Source: Lepidonotus clava (taxonomy: Eukaryota > Annelida > Polychaeta > Phyllodocida > Polynoidae). Taken from it: DNA of 64,000 nt. How positions within the stretch are numbered: position 1 is the first letter of the stretch; each line of letters starts with the position of its first letter. Both the position numbers and the translations under genes were made by a program. Of the stretch, positions 1 to 11,842 are shown piece after piece. The notes beneath the pieces were generated by a model that was not told the origin of the DNA, searched no databases, and saw only the letters and a list, made by a program, of their open reading frames with translations. The stretch covers positions 35,318,792 to 35,382,791 of the forward strand of contig OW387135.1 of the NCBI GenBank assembly GCA_936440205.1. The letters are read 5' to 3'.

Positions 1-282
1 TTCCCTTCATCAAGGAAAAAATACCAATTGCACATTTATGAACGCATCAAAAGGGCAAATGACCTAACGCTGAATCAGATAAGACAGAACGAAGAAGAGC
101 AGGAGGCAAGATGTGACAGATTAAGAGAAGAGCTCAGCCGTGGGATGTCCAGAGAAAGCATATTTAAACGCAGGAGGACATTAGATCGATCACAGGAAAA
201 ACTAGTCAATGACCAAATTAAAGGAAACACAGCCAAAATGGGTGTCAAGACAAGGCGGCAAGGGAAAGGCAATGTGAAAAAG
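1..282 (+). CDS. Exon of an unrecognised gene (penultimate visible exon, 5' part outside window)
   Basis: The frame is open from base 1 through AAG at 280-282 and is followed by a good donor (GTGAGA at 283-288) in phase 0. The 94 residues are highly charged: a Glu/Gln/Arg-rich stretch (QIRQNEEEQEARCDRLREEL) that looks like a short coiled coil, then basic patches (FKRRR, KTRRQGKGNVKK). There is no start codon before the charged stretch, so this is an internal exon of a longer protein. It joins in frame to the short basic terminal exon at 26012. I do not recognise the family. The basic clusters would suit a nuclear or nucleolar protein, but that is inference. Reading past the donor runs into a fold-back repeat, so bases 283-462 are not counted as coding. 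Confidence 0.6.
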
Positions 283-504
283 GTGAGAAACTTTCTTTTG
301 AATGACTTGAAAGAGAAATGTCATGATGTAATAGGCCTTTATTTCCCCATTGAAAATCTACATGGTGGTTATATGGCCACCAGCGGGAGTTATATCATTT
401 ATAACCCCCTCTGGGCCAGGGGGAGTTATATCCAGAAATATAACTCCCTGGCCAGAAAATGACCAAAACACATTGTTTTATGATAAAAAATGGTGAAATA
501 AAAT

Positions 505-645
505 AAAGAACACCCTCCAGGGAGCTATTTTAGAAGTTATAACCCCCGTGAAGCCCCAGGAAGCCCTTGGCCTACGGCCGCGGGCTTCCTGGGGCTTCGC
601 GGGGGTTATAACTTCTAAAATAACCCCCTGGCGGGTGTTCTTATT
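505..645. mobile_element. Fold-back MITE: near-perfect ~60-bp hairpin
   Basis: Two arms of about 60 bp are near-perfect reverse complements: GAACACCC.CCAGGG..., TATTTTAGAAGTTATAACCC and GAAGCCCCAGGAAGCCC on the left mirror the right arm, around a small GC-rich loop (TTGGCCTACGGCCGCG). A weaker relative with the same GGGAGTTATA / TATAACTCCC words lies just left at 364-455, suggesting two insertions or one complex fold-back element. Confidence 0.75.
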
Positions 646-1439
646 ATAATATCTAGGTACTACCAACTCAAAAATTAAAATGTCCTTTTCATCATGAGCT
701 ATGACTACTTTGAAAGAAATTCCCTTCTGAAACCCAAAACTTTTTACAGAATCATTCTATCTTAATTACAACCAGAGATATTCCATAAAATCACCTAAAA
801 AAAGGGGGGTATATTCTGTCATATTTACTATACATTTCCTATATAGGTATTGTGACCCTTATACAGACTTATCCAACACTAGGAAATACTTATAATTGGT
901 GTAACTTTAGAACCAAATAAGATAGAAACATCAAATAAATAGTGATATAATCAGCAATATATGAATAGTACGCATTAAAGTTTTTATCCCTTTTTTCAAA
1001 AATTGCATTTTTGACAAAAACCATGTTCAAAAACCAAGAGAAATACTGATTGTTACCAATAACATTTCTGTACAAGGTCAAAAGGGTTGTCAGAAAATGT
1101 ATAGAGCCACTAAGACCACTATAATATCTATACACATGTATTTGAATACATAGCTATGGTATTTTCAGTCATATAGTCTCAAAAATCTTGAAAAATTGGA
1201 CAAAATTCTCAATACAACACTGAAAAACTGTTTTTTTGATACTTTCTTACAAAAGATCTATTAGAATGTTCCAAAATACCTAGCCGAATGATCGACCCTC
1301 TACTCCTCACGTCATATGAGGGTCGAAAAGCGATCCATTAACTGACAATAAAATCACTTATAACTTTCTTAGGACATCAGTCTCAGCTAACCCAAGGTAT
1401 ATCTGTAACTATCAATACTATTTTCAGTAACATATTTTA

Positions 1440-2690
1440 GGTTAGCCAAGTACAATTCTTCAATTGGACACCCTGGTTACATTTCTGTCTTAATTATCAG
1501 TGAAGATATAGTGCATTCAGGAGGAAAATATGGGGAAAATGACAATATTTGACAAAAACTATGGTAACCATGGCAACCAACTCACTCTAAAATCAAATTT
1601 AGCAATTCAGTAGGATACCACTATCTGAATACTTCAATGTGACACCATACTTGTATTTTTTATCTGAATTAGTAGTGAATATATGGTACGTTCAGAAGGA
1701 AAATAGGGAAAATACAAGAAATCTGGTAACCATGGCAACCAAATCACTCTAACATGATATTAAGCACTTCCATATAAAAGTAGCAATACCAAAGCCCTCA
1801 AGAAATATGGGGACAAACTTGAAAATTCCTGATTTTGCTGGGGTTGAAAGGAGCCATCTGACTATAACTTTTTTAATGCTAAGAGTAAGAGGAGAAAACA
1901 AAAATACTACCATTAAAAAGAGTGGATTTTTCTGGAATAGTAACACAAGGTTTTATCAAAATAAGTTTTAATTTGATAATTTTCCTTAAATGATTATTAT
2001 AAGAAACAACATGATATTTTCATTAATTAGGATTCACCAATGTGGGCCACTTTTTTTGTATCTTGTCTTAAACAAATAATTTAAAGTTTTCACCAGTATC
2101 TTGGATATGGAAAAATAGGGCAAATAAAGGTGAGATCCGCGCTAGTAATGATCATTTTAATGGTATATGATACATGGGAATCCAATCAGGCAAAGATCTG
2201 CGGATTTTAGCTTGAATCTAGCAGTATAGTTAAGAAAATGTGTAAAAATGGGCCTATTTGGGGGTCCATGTGTCTGCTATTGTTTTAATGTAAACTTTGT
2301 ACCCAAAAAATCAACATTTATTATACTAATTTTTACTATATTTTAGGTTAGCCAAGTCCAAATCTGTTTGAAAATATGAAAAGTACTAATTCCGGTGGAT
2401 CTTTTAGGCATTGCAAAATGACTGAAACTTCAAATTATATTTTTTGTGTGGTATTGCTAATAAAAGAACTATTGGAATACTTCAATTTGACAACTTACAT
2501 AAGTTTCTATCTTAACTACCAGTGAAGATATGGTACATTCAGAAGGAAAATGGGGGGAAATAGCCATATTTTATAGGTATTCTGGTTACCATGGCAACCG
2601 AATCATCCTCTACACCAATTTAACATTTCCAGCCAATAGCACTAATTAAATGTTTCAATTTGACACCTTGGTTGCATTTCTATCTTAGTT
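1440..2690. repeat. Diverged repeat units, each carrying an X-box-like palindrome
   Basis: Related blocks at about 1470-1630, 1640-1760 and 2480-2680 share a word order: AGTGAAGATAT, GTACATTCAGAAGGAAAAT, then GGTAACCATGGCAACC and a run with CTTCAATTTGACACC. Similarity is obvious by eye but degraded, so ages differ. A further isolated GCCATGGCAACC lies at 3163-3177. Confidence 0.5.
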
Positions 2691-3507
2691 ATTCTCAGAG
2701 ATATGACATTAAAACCTCTACTGATGAGTGCTTTATGGCAATCATACAGTATGGTTATCAAGGTCATTGACCTCTAAAGAGCTCAGTAAAGTGGGGGACA
2801 TCCATTTTTCAGAGTAGAGATTCTGATACTTCTACTATAGCTAGGGACATCCTTAAGGCATCAAATTAAAGGTCTGGACCTTAGCTTTCAAATTCACTGT
2901 GATATGTTCTTTTGAATTCATATCCCTCCCTGTGGAATGGAATGATTTCAAGTCTAAGACAAAAAAAGGCTAAAAAAATGACCTTGACGTTGGCTTTGAC
3001 CTTGAGATGACCTTCAGATTCAAACGGAAACCATGTTGTATGTTAGAGCCCCAGTGCCCCTATATGATTCCAAAGTTAGATTCTTGCTTTAATCTAATTA
3101 TATAACTGAAAAAAATGAAAATACTTTTTTCCTGATTTTCCCTTATTTTTTTACTTAAAATGATTGCCATGGCAACCAGAGCAAAATCCCAGACTGCCAC
3201 CAAACATTTGCTTGTACCTTAGGGCCTCCCTAAGGTATCTAGATGGGTCTCTTGCTTTCTTCACAAAAGTCCCATGGAATTACACATGATGCCCTACTAT
3301 TGTGCAGATGACGTCACAACTACTCAGAATAAGCTGGCCACCATATTGGTGATCAATTTATAATCACTGCTATTTCGAATTCGGAAGCATTTGAAATATG
3401 ATTTTATGCTACAATCATCAAAAATAGTCTCTCTGATTTATACATAGCATATATTATTAGTTACAATTCATTTTTTGTTATAATTTATTTCCTAGCCATG
3501 TGGTCTT

Positions 3508-3525
3508 GATCACCACGTGGTGATC
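3508..3525. other. 18-bp perfect palindrome with E-box core
   Basis: GATCACCACGTGGTGATC is a perfect palindrome centred on CACGTG. Flanking words ATGTGGTC (left) and GACCACAT (right, about 3544) are also inverted, so the palindrome lies in a larger imperfect inverted repeat of about 3498-3552. Confidence 0.6.
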
Positions 3526-4139
3526 ACCAAAAAATGATCACGTGACCACATCTGCACAAGATCTATATAAGTGTCATTTATTACTTTGCTGTGTCATATT
3601 GAGTATAATATACCAAATTATCCATTCTGTTACAATCAAAATGATGAAAACTGAATATGGCCATAAATTTTAAACTACAGTAGAGACCCACTTAACGACC
3701 GCTTCACTAAGGAGACCACCTCTCTTAAAGACCACTTTTTGGTCAGACCGGAATATTTCCCTCTATTTCATGTTTGATTTCACTTCACTAATGAGACCGG
3801 TCTCTTTGTGAGGGCCTCACTTAGAGACCACCTAAAACTAGTCCCAAACAGCATTTTCCCCTCTATAATACGGGCACTTTAAAACATTACCGTACTAGAA
3901 CCAACATAATACATAAATATTACTTTTCCTATTTAAAAGGCTATTATAAGGGTCTTATTTTGTGTCCAAAGGTCTTATTTTGGGTCATTCTGAAATTAGT
4001 ATATAATTTTTCTTCTGTCATTTTGGTAGAATTGTGTAAAAGTGTAAAAGGTTAAACAAAAAGTTCTGTAAAATGTTTCAAAAAGGTCTCATTATTATTT
4101 CTGAAAAAGCATGGCGACCCTGAATCCATATACATATCT

Positions 4140-5450
4140 AAGCCACTCACCTGCCAGTCTGCTTTGTAATAAGTCATATCACCCATTTCCCGATCTCTCC
4201 ACTCACCTGCTGGCCTCAGCATTGTCCTATCACTCATCCCCGATGTCTCCACACCCCTAGGCCTGCTGACCTCAGCATTGTGTGAGAAATCCTATTACTC
4301 AACCCCCAACCTCTCAACACCCCTGCCGGCCTCAGCCCTTAGTAAGAAGTCCCCCCAGTCCTCTCCGACCTCTCCACACCCCTGCTGGCCTCAGCATTGT
4401 GCGAGAAGTCCTATCACTCAACCCTCAACCTCTCCACACCCCTGCCGGCCTCAGCCCTTAGTCAGAAGTCCCCCCAGTCCTCCCCGACCTCTCCACACCC
4501 CTGCTGGCCTCAGCATTGTGTGAGAAGTCCTATCACTCATCCCCAACCTCTCCACACCCCTGCCGGCCTTAGCCCTTAGTAAGAAGTCCCCCCAGTCCCC
4601 CCAGTCCTCCCCGACCTCTCCACACCCCTGCTGGCCTCAGCATTGTGTGAGAAGTCTATCACTCATCCCCAACCTCTCCACACCCCTGCCGGCCTTATCC
4701 CTTAGTAAGAAGTCCCTTTAGTCCTCCCGACCTCTCCACACCCCTGCCGGCCTCAGCATTGTGTGAGAAGTCCTATCACTCAACCCCCAACCTCTCCACA
4801 CCCCTGCCGGCCTTAGCCCTTAGTAAGACGTCAAAATTCACCACAGCAGGCCGCAGCCAGTGGTCAGTGATACAGCAGCAAGTTGCTAACACTCAGGATA
4901 CTGAGGGTCGCGACCTGCTGCAACTTGGCTGCAGCCAGATAGGAAGGGGGTTCAGACACTGTCTTAATGACCCTAAATGACCTCATTAATCCATTAATTA
5001 ATTAACTAATTAGCCCTAATGAGGTGATTAAGATATGTAATGTATACAAACATAAAAGGGAAGTTCCATGTTATCTTTCTACCTAATCATTATATTGAAA
5101 ACAAACCCTTTCTGGTACTATTAATGAGATGGCAATGGGGTTTAAGAATGCTGCAGCCAGTCATGGCACATAGGGGTTATTACTGACAATTTGCTGCAGC
5201 CTGCCGCAGCATCTCAGGGTCGCAGCCTCTGAATTTTGACGTCACCCCTTAGTCCTCCCCGACCTCTCCACACCCCTGCCGGCCTCAGCATTGTGTGAGA
5301 AGTCCTATCACTCAACCCCCAACCTCTCCACACCCCTGCCGGCCTTAGCCCTTAGTAAGAAGTCCCTTTAGTCCTCCCCAACCTCTCCACACCCCTGCCA
5401 GCCGCAGCATTGTGTGAGAAGTCATTCCACTTATCCCCCTGACTTCGCCA
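4140..5450. repeat. CT-rich satellite, ~60-bp monomer in a ~119-bp dimer
   Basis: Tandem copies alternate between two related monomers, one with CTGCTGGCCTCAGCATTGTG and one with CCGGCCTTAGCCCTTAGTAAG, both beginning with CCTCTCCACACCCCTG. The array is inside the pogo-like element and is split by an insertion at about 4828-5244. Pro/Ser-rich open frames across it are a by-product of the repeat and not genes. Confidence 0.85.
4828..5244. mobile_element. ~415-bp TIR element inserted in the satellite
   Basis: The ends are inverted copies of GACGTCAAAATTCA. The interior is rich in GCAGC/GCTGC and ends on both sides in similar words (CCGCAGCC; CTGCAGCCTGCCGCAGC). CCCTTAGT on both flanks may be an 8-bp target duplication, which would suit a hAT-type element, but this word is also part of the satellite monomer, so the duplication is not proven. 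Confidence 0.55.
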
Positions 5451-6519
5451 CTCTCTTGCTGGCCCAAGCCCTTTGTAGGAAGTCACTTCCCTCATCCCTC
5501 AGCTTCTCTATGATATAATATCCCATTTTAATGTTTTTAATCAACAATTTTATATTGATTTATTAATTAGATTCAAAGTACGATATTTACTTGAATATAG
5601 ACTTGCCATAACCATTTTTAGGCATAACTCATCCCCGACCTCTCCACATCCAGCAAGCCCCTTCACTAAGGCGACCACCTCACCTTACGACCACTTTTAG
5701 CTCAGTCCCTTAGGTGGTCGCATTAGAGGGTTTCTACTGTACATAGAAACTATATCGGTCAGTATTTAGTCGTCATTTGGACCATGGCTGGGCAGCCAAT
5801 GTCATTTGGACCACTTTTTGGACGTCCTGAGGACGTCATTTTGCTACCTGGGGAGGAGCCAGTTTCGCCCACTAAGGGCTCCAAAACGGGATTTGCTCTC
5901 AGAAATATGTAAAAAATATTCTATATATTTAACGTTTTTCATATTTTGGTAGGAGGTGGTGCTATGACACCAAGTCTCAAAATCACACTAAGTCTCAAAA
6001 ATCACACTAAGCCTCAAAAAATGACACCAAGTCTCAAATAATACTAATGATGATAGGGACTAAATGATGAAATCATAATTTTTTGCTATTTAGTGTCACT
6101 GCTAAGGCACTAAGTGACAAAAAGTTTAACTGACACTAAATTAAGTGACAAAAATGTTAACTAATAAATGTTTTGTAAGTTTCTGTCAAAGGTATATTTA
6201 AAAAGAAAATTTGTGGTTATTCAATCTAGAAGGTCTAAATGTTATCACGTTCACAATTTTGGTGCAATTGATGAAAAAAAGACCAAAAATTAAGAATTAT
6301 AAAAAGACTTTAAATAAATGATAGATAGATCAAAATAACTGATGATGATAAGTTATTGATAGATTAAAAAATAATGAATAAAAATAAAAGTGAATAATCA
6401 ATTATGAGAAAAGGTAATAAATGAATAATTGATAAGTAAATAGTTAATTTAAAAAAAAGGAAATGATAGATGAGTTTAGAATTGATAATAATAAGTAATT
6501 AATAATAAATATATGATTA

Positions 6520-7670
6520 GGGGGAATGTGGGTTGAATAGCGCACCTGATGGGTGATATATCAACACAGGTTAATGCCATACAGGTAGATAAACTTTGAG
6601 ATATATCCCCAGTGTACCTTGAGAAAAATAAAGTAGATACAAAACTGATTCGACTATATGAAAACATAGACCTGTATTAACCCATATCAATTTTGATTTG
6701 GGGGGGAAACGGCTTTTAATTATCAATATTGGTGATTAGACATGGGTCACTTTATATCTAAAATGAAAGATACTTTGATAGTAAGCCAATGGTTTGTTGT
6801 TATATCACGCATTTGAGTGTTGTATCACGCAATATATACAATGTTTATGACATGATGGTGTAAAAATTACAGACAAAATATTTCTGATAATGATAACATT
6901 TACTTGGAATGATTTGCACACATAAAATAGCAAAGAATATTAAGTCAAATTGATTTTCCAAGTGAATATTTGACAATGAACTTCTTGTGATGCATATTAA
7001 TTCAGAATATAGTAAATTCTGGGTAATTGGCAGATTCTCAGTTATCTTATATTAGACATAATTGATAGTAACAATATTTCTAGGTAATTCTAAATTCTTA
7101 TTTGATATTGTTGATGTTTGGAAAATGAAATGGAGAGATATTTGTGGTATCAAAACATAGTTTAACAAATAAATCTATATTAAAAATTAATGAAAATATT
7201 ATGATTAGAATTATGTATGTATAGTTGGCAGTCAACTGCGCGATATAACAACAATAAATGTGTGATACAATACCACCTAAAGTTGTAGTTTCACCTTGAA
7301 ATGTCATTGGAAGAAACATTAATTTTATTTTTATGGAAAAGTGTATATTTACAAATTTCAAAGAGTTTCATTATAGATGGAAAAATAATGTGTCAGTGGA
7401 CTCATTAATTTTTTGTTATGAAATATGTAAAATCTGAAATTAACTAAAAGTTAAAGGCAGAACGTTAAAAATGTTGAAAAAGAATTAAACTGTAAATCTG
7501 ATTATTTATTGCATGGACATAATCCACCCAGGTAATGCATGGGCTGCCGCAAACAATACTGCACATTTGCCTTATCAAATTGTAACAATTAGATAATTTT
7601 TAATCTATTTATGGACATTTAAGAGTAGGTATGCGATATAGCAGACATGCGCGAAAAAACAGATTCCCCC
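6520..7670. mobile_element. 1.15-kb TIR element starting GGGGGAAT
   Basis: GGGGGAATGTG at 6520 and CAGATTCCCCC ending at 7670 are terminal inverted repeats. Inside, TATATCACGC/GCGATATA-type words recur in inverted order (6535-6560, 6797-6835, 7237-7275, 7628-7650). ATTA flanks both ends and is a candidate 4-bp target duplication. No transposase. Confidence 0.5.
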
Positions 7671-7979
7671 ATTACAAACTTCTAGGCTCCATATGTCGGC
7701 TTTTTACCATTGGGTCCTATGGAGAAAATGCGAATATCAGCATTTTTGGGAAAACTATAAAAATTAGGAAAATTTAAAGAATTTTATGGCATGTAGTGGG
7801 GAAATTCCAAACTTTTTCTCGCTTTTTGTATGAAGATTGGATGAATATTGACAAAGTTAGCGCAAAATGACTGCATTTCTTTTATACAATCCTATGTTAA
7901 AAGCACCCCAACCTCCTTTTGCGATTTCCATGAAATTTTGGTGTGCGATGCCTTATTTTGAGACCTGCATACCTGCAAT

Positions 7980-8332
7980 TTTCCCTACCACGGATTGTAC
8001 AGTATTTTAAGGACCTGCAGGCTAATTTTGCCTAATTGTGTCGACAAAATCCATGGAAAAACTATAGAAAATAAACAAATAATTCTTTTAAATTCATCTA
8101 CAATGAATGAATTTGCAAACAACTCAGGAAATATCAATGTACATGGATACTAATTTGAAAAATAATGATGGGTAGTTCATCAGAATGTTAAAATTACAAA
8201 TAATGATACAATTTATGAAAATGTCTATACTAAAACCATGGGTTTTGTCGACACATTACCCAGCATGCATCCTGTTTAAGGCTAACCTGCAGGCAACACT
8301 CACAAAACTGGCTATCCGTGGTTGGGAGAATT
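7980..8332. mobile_element. MITE, copy 1 (CCTACCACGGAT ends)
   Basis: The ends CCCTACCACGGAT and ATCCGTGGTTGGGAG are inverted. Inner inverted words CCTGCAGGCTAA and TGTCGACAAAA extend the symmetry. It is homologous over its whole length to 17762-18110, which proves a dispersed family. Confidence 0.65.
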
Positions 8333-8547
8333 AATTAGACACAGTTTCCATTTTCTTTCATTGATTTAATATTGTAATTCGACTAGACTACTGTTCAAGT
8401 ATTCTATTGTGTTTTTTCACTTATTTTTTCAAATTTGTGACTTAATGCCCTTTCATTAGGTACTTTGTGACTTAATGGCAAATTTGTGACTTAATGCCTT
8501 CAGCTGGTTCTTAAGTCACAAACCAGCTGATTTTGTGACTTAAGGAC

Positions 8548-9020
8548 TTATTTGGTATCCTCCTGGGAAGAATGTCCCCAACAGCCCCTTGCTGTTCATA
8601 GAAGGCGACAAATGGGGAGACCAGACTTGGTAGCTCAATTGGTAAAGTGCCCACTTCAAGTCTGGGAGGTCTTGGGATTTATACCTGGCCGAGTCACACC
8701 AAAGACTTTAACAATGGCAGTGGTCACTGCTTGCCTGGCACTCAGTATAAATTAAGAACTATGAAACATGACTGGCTGGCCCGGTGTCAGTATACTAGGA
8801 CTGGGTGGGATATTGTGTAGGCCTATGAAATGATATCTCAGTGTGGCAGCACTATAAAGAGGGCATTGGGTCCCAATGGTACAAATAGGCACCTCATTAC
8901 ATAGATTCGATCACCACCCCTATGATCTAAAACAAGCTGAAAGACTTTACCTTGTGCAGTCTGGTAAAAGAACCCTGAAGGGTTGCCTGGATGTTAAACT
9001 AACCCCACAAACAAACAAAA
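8548..9020 (+). mobile_element. tRNA-derived SINE, copy 1 (5'-truncated)
   Basis: A tRNA-like head has an A box (TAGCTCAATTGG, 8631-8642) and a degenerate B box (GGGATTTATACC, about 8674). It is followed by a body shared with 15830-16190 and a 3' tail ending in CCCCACAAACAAACAAA. The 5' leader found in copy 2 is missing. It is not a functional tRNA gene. Confidence 0.75.
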
Positions 9021-9078
9021 AAGCTTTCCAACAAGGTATAATATATTGTAGCTGAAGAAGATTAGGGAGCAACCATGA

Positions 9079-9649
9079 TTAAAGAGAGGGGCCAGTGAAA
9101 TTTCAGTATTGTTAAATTCCCATATCATGCTGTAGGTATAGTGTTTAAGTATAAATATATGACATTATTATAACTTTGATGTGATCCCTTATGATAGAAA
9201 ACTGTGTCCCTATATCAGATCACACATTGAGTCCCCTGTAAGCCTGGCATAGGCTGTCTGTGTGTGACATCACACAAAATGACAGTTATATTCAAATTTC
9301 AAAATTATAAATCCAAAAATAAAATATATTTTTGAGTTTTCCTTTCATGAATCATTTTATTTGGTTATTTTAAATATGTTTAGGCTCATAAAAACACATA
9401 GATAAATTAAATATTGTTTTTTTTCTAGTTTTATCATTTTTCAGCTGTTCTGCTTGTGACGTCACATACAAATAATTGCTCTGTGCAGGCAGTGTCTGAT
9501 GCAGGCAGGGGGACTCAGTTTGATGGAAACAAAATGTGAATAAAACAAAAACTATTAGAGATAAAAGCATAAAATTTGGTATGGTTATTTCCTGCGTGGT
9601 AAGGATCACAGTGGTATACTAATTTATAGTCACTGGCCCCTCCCTTTAA
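9079..9649. mobile_element. TTAA-flanked MITE, family A copy 1
   Basis: TTAA at both ends, then inverted AGAGAGGGGCCAGTG / CACTGGCCCCTCCCT. The interior holds GTGACATCACAC and GTGACGTCACAT words. Three copies occur in the window. TTAA target sites and short TIRs are the signature of piggyBac-type transposition. Confidence 0.7.
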
Positions 9650-10249
9650 TTCAAAGAATATCAAGCTGATCTTAAAAATTTATAAAACATTGATATTTTT
9701 CTGTCAAAAATGACCTTGAAACACCCTCAAAATGAAGTTTTCATCAAATATTCTAATCAAAGCAAAGACAAAATAACCAATATGATCAAAGACATCATGC
9801 AAGTCATTTTGTGAGATATTTTACTAAAACACAACGAAAATGGGGAAAATTGCCTTGAAGTTTTAACATATGGTAAGTATGGCAACCAACATTCAGAGTA
9901 AAAAGTCTCAGGTCATTCCAATTTTACTTTTATAACTTTCCCATATTTCTATCCTAAGATCAATGTACCAAACAGTTAATAAAATGAGGATTTTTTAAGG
10001 GGTATGAGGCAGAATACTGTTTTATACCAATTCCAATTACCGGAAAAAAGCTCCAAAAAGTGTGTTGCTATGGTCAATTTTTGGTGAAAAATACAAAAGA
10101 TAGATCAATTTTGGCTTAAATTATAGTGGAACATAATAATCGCATATTTTGATATTTATAGGCATAAAAGTAGTTAAAATAGCACTATGGGGACATAGAA
10201 GGATCAAATTTCCCAATGTTGTGTCTTGCTGCCTAGATCTATAGTAATC

Positions 10250-10964
10250 TTAAGGATTGACACCTGTGGTTGAGCTGTGTTTTGCGGTACTCAGGGTAAT
10301 TGCATTTTTCTTAAAGTATCTCCCTATTCACATAAGTATAATATATATAATTCAAATGCATAGTTTATACCTTATCTAATGATATGATATATATGAAAGA
10401 GTGTTAGGAAAATTTTAACTTATGGGCGCTCAAAGAGAAAAGTTTGATTTTTAACTTTTATTTTTTGAACAAGGATTTCTCAATAACAATGGCGGACAGA
10501 TCTTTGAAATTTCGGATGTATGTTCTTAAAATTATAATTGAGGGAAGCGTGTCTCAGAATTTTGATATCTTTACTCAGTCTTTTTTGAAAAAATAAAACA
10601 TAAAAATTAGAAATAATTTATTTTCAAATTACCCGTTTTTTGACATAAAATTAAAACTGAGGCCTAAATAAAAAGTCTGAGACACCCTTCTTTGCATCTG
10701 ATAGCATTCAACATGTATAAAAAATATTAGCTGTGTAGCTCTTTTAGTTAATGACTAATCTTTGTTCAAAAAATAAAAGTGGAAAAATAGGTTTTTAAAT
10801 TACAGACTTTTTAATTCTCAGCTGATTTTTTAATAACTGATATGACTGAAAAGAGAAAAATCAGACCTTTCAAATGGTGTTTATGGTATATTCATAGCTA
10901 ACATAGACGCAGAGTTACATGCCAAATTGTGAATCATGCTCCAACCACCGCTGTCAATCCTTAA
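10250..10964. mobile_element. TTAA-flanked element B
   Basis: TTAAGGATTGACA followed by CCTGTGGTTGAGC at the left is mirrored at the right end (inverted TTAAGGATTGACA then GCGGTGGTTGGAGC). TTAA is present at both ends. AT-rich interior without a coding frame. Its right TTAA is the left TTAA of element C. Confidence 0.7.
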
Positions 10965-11546
10965 AGGAAAGCTTTCACATAGATTCATGATGTGCTATTT
11001 GTAGTTTCATTTATTTCACTTAAGTATTCTACAAATATTTCAAAAGTAAAAAATTTGAAAATATCGAGGTCTTATGGAATTATTGAGGAAAGGAATTTAA
11101 TTTTGGGAATTCCCTGGTTGCTGGGCTGCTCAGTACTCCCTTTGCTACGTCACAGCTATGAGAGTTCCTTCTAAAGTTATTTTGGGATTCCCTAATTAAT
11201 AAATGGTTGTAGATGAATATATATTTTGATTTATTATGAGTTGCATCGGGTCAGATATATATACTTTTTGTTAGAGTGCATAATTCTTATTACAAATTCT
11301 ACAGAGATGGGGATTCCCTTCTGAGGGAAGATGGGATTCTCCAAGAACTCCCCTTGCTACGTCATAAATTGGGTGGATTTCCCTTAAAAATGTGATAAAA
11401 AACAAGTTTATTAATGTCTCATAATTGTGTGTAAGCAAAATATTTTCCTTCCATTTTGCTGACATTTTGTGCCAGTTTTAAATAACATACTGGATTGAAT
11501 TCAATGAAAAATCACCATCCTGCAGTATGTGCAAGCTTTCCTTTAA
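10961..11546. mobile_element. TTAA-flanked element C
   Basis: TTAAAGGAAAGCTTTCACATA at the ends (given as its first 20 bases TTAAAGGAAAGCTTTCACAT) is mirrored by inverted TTAAAGGAAAGCTTGCACAT. The interior has two GAATTCCC/GGGATTC blocks each followed by TTGCTACGTCA. Shares TTAA with element B on the left and element D on the right. Confidence 0.7.
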
Positions 11547-11842
11547 CCCTTTCCTGACGGCCCCATAGGAAATCGATCACATATGATCGATGGTCATTGT
11601 TTGAGCTGCAATTTCTTTAATTTTGATGATAAAATGTTCATTTTTGAAACATCTATGATAGATGTTGTAACAATACGACCAGAATGACCTTTTTCTTCAT
11701 AAATGATCAATTGTGGATTTTATGGACCTTTGATGGGCCCCTACATGAGAAATTTTGTCACCTTTTCAGCAATGCCTTCTTTATTGTGATGAAAAGAATT
11801 GCCACCTAGGTTCAAAAGACCATTTTTTCAAATTTATATACA

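Larger units (their letters stand above)
3678..5739. mobile_element. Pogo/Tigger-like non-autonomous DNA transposon with TA target duplication
   Basis: The left end CAGTAGAGACCC (3678) and right end GGGTTTCTACTG (to 5739) are terminal inverted repeats, each flanked by TA. Subterminal words are also inverted: CTTCACTAAGG.GACCACCTC on both sides and GACCACTTTT. CAGTAGA.ACC ends with TA duplication are typical of the pogo/Tigger branch of Tc1/mariner. No transposase frame is seen. The interior is occupied by a CT-rich satellite, itself interrupted by another element. Confidence 0.65.
5955..8545. mobile_element. Element with inverted arrays of a short subterminal repeat
   Basis: The left arm (about 5955-6150) repeats (A)CACTAAGTCTCAAAA / CTAAGTGACAAAAA several times; the right arm (about 8430-8545) repeats TTTGTGACTTAATG in the opposite orientation. 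Arrays of a short motif in inverted orientation at both ends suggest one element into which the 6520-7670 and 7980-8332 elements inserted. No coding frame is seen. Exact ends are uncertain. Confidence 0.4.

Noticed and set aside
283-462. Continuation of the first open frame as coding sequence
   Set aside because: A good in-phase donor lies at 283 and the frame then runs into the GGGAGTTATA fold-back repeat.
4278-4980. Pro/Ser/Thr-rich open frames over the CT-rich satellite
   Set aside because: They exist only because the ~60-bp monomer lacks stops; no splice sites or start context.
8625-8700. tRNA gene
   Set aside because: A and B boxes are degenerate and the segment is part of a longer dispersed SINE.
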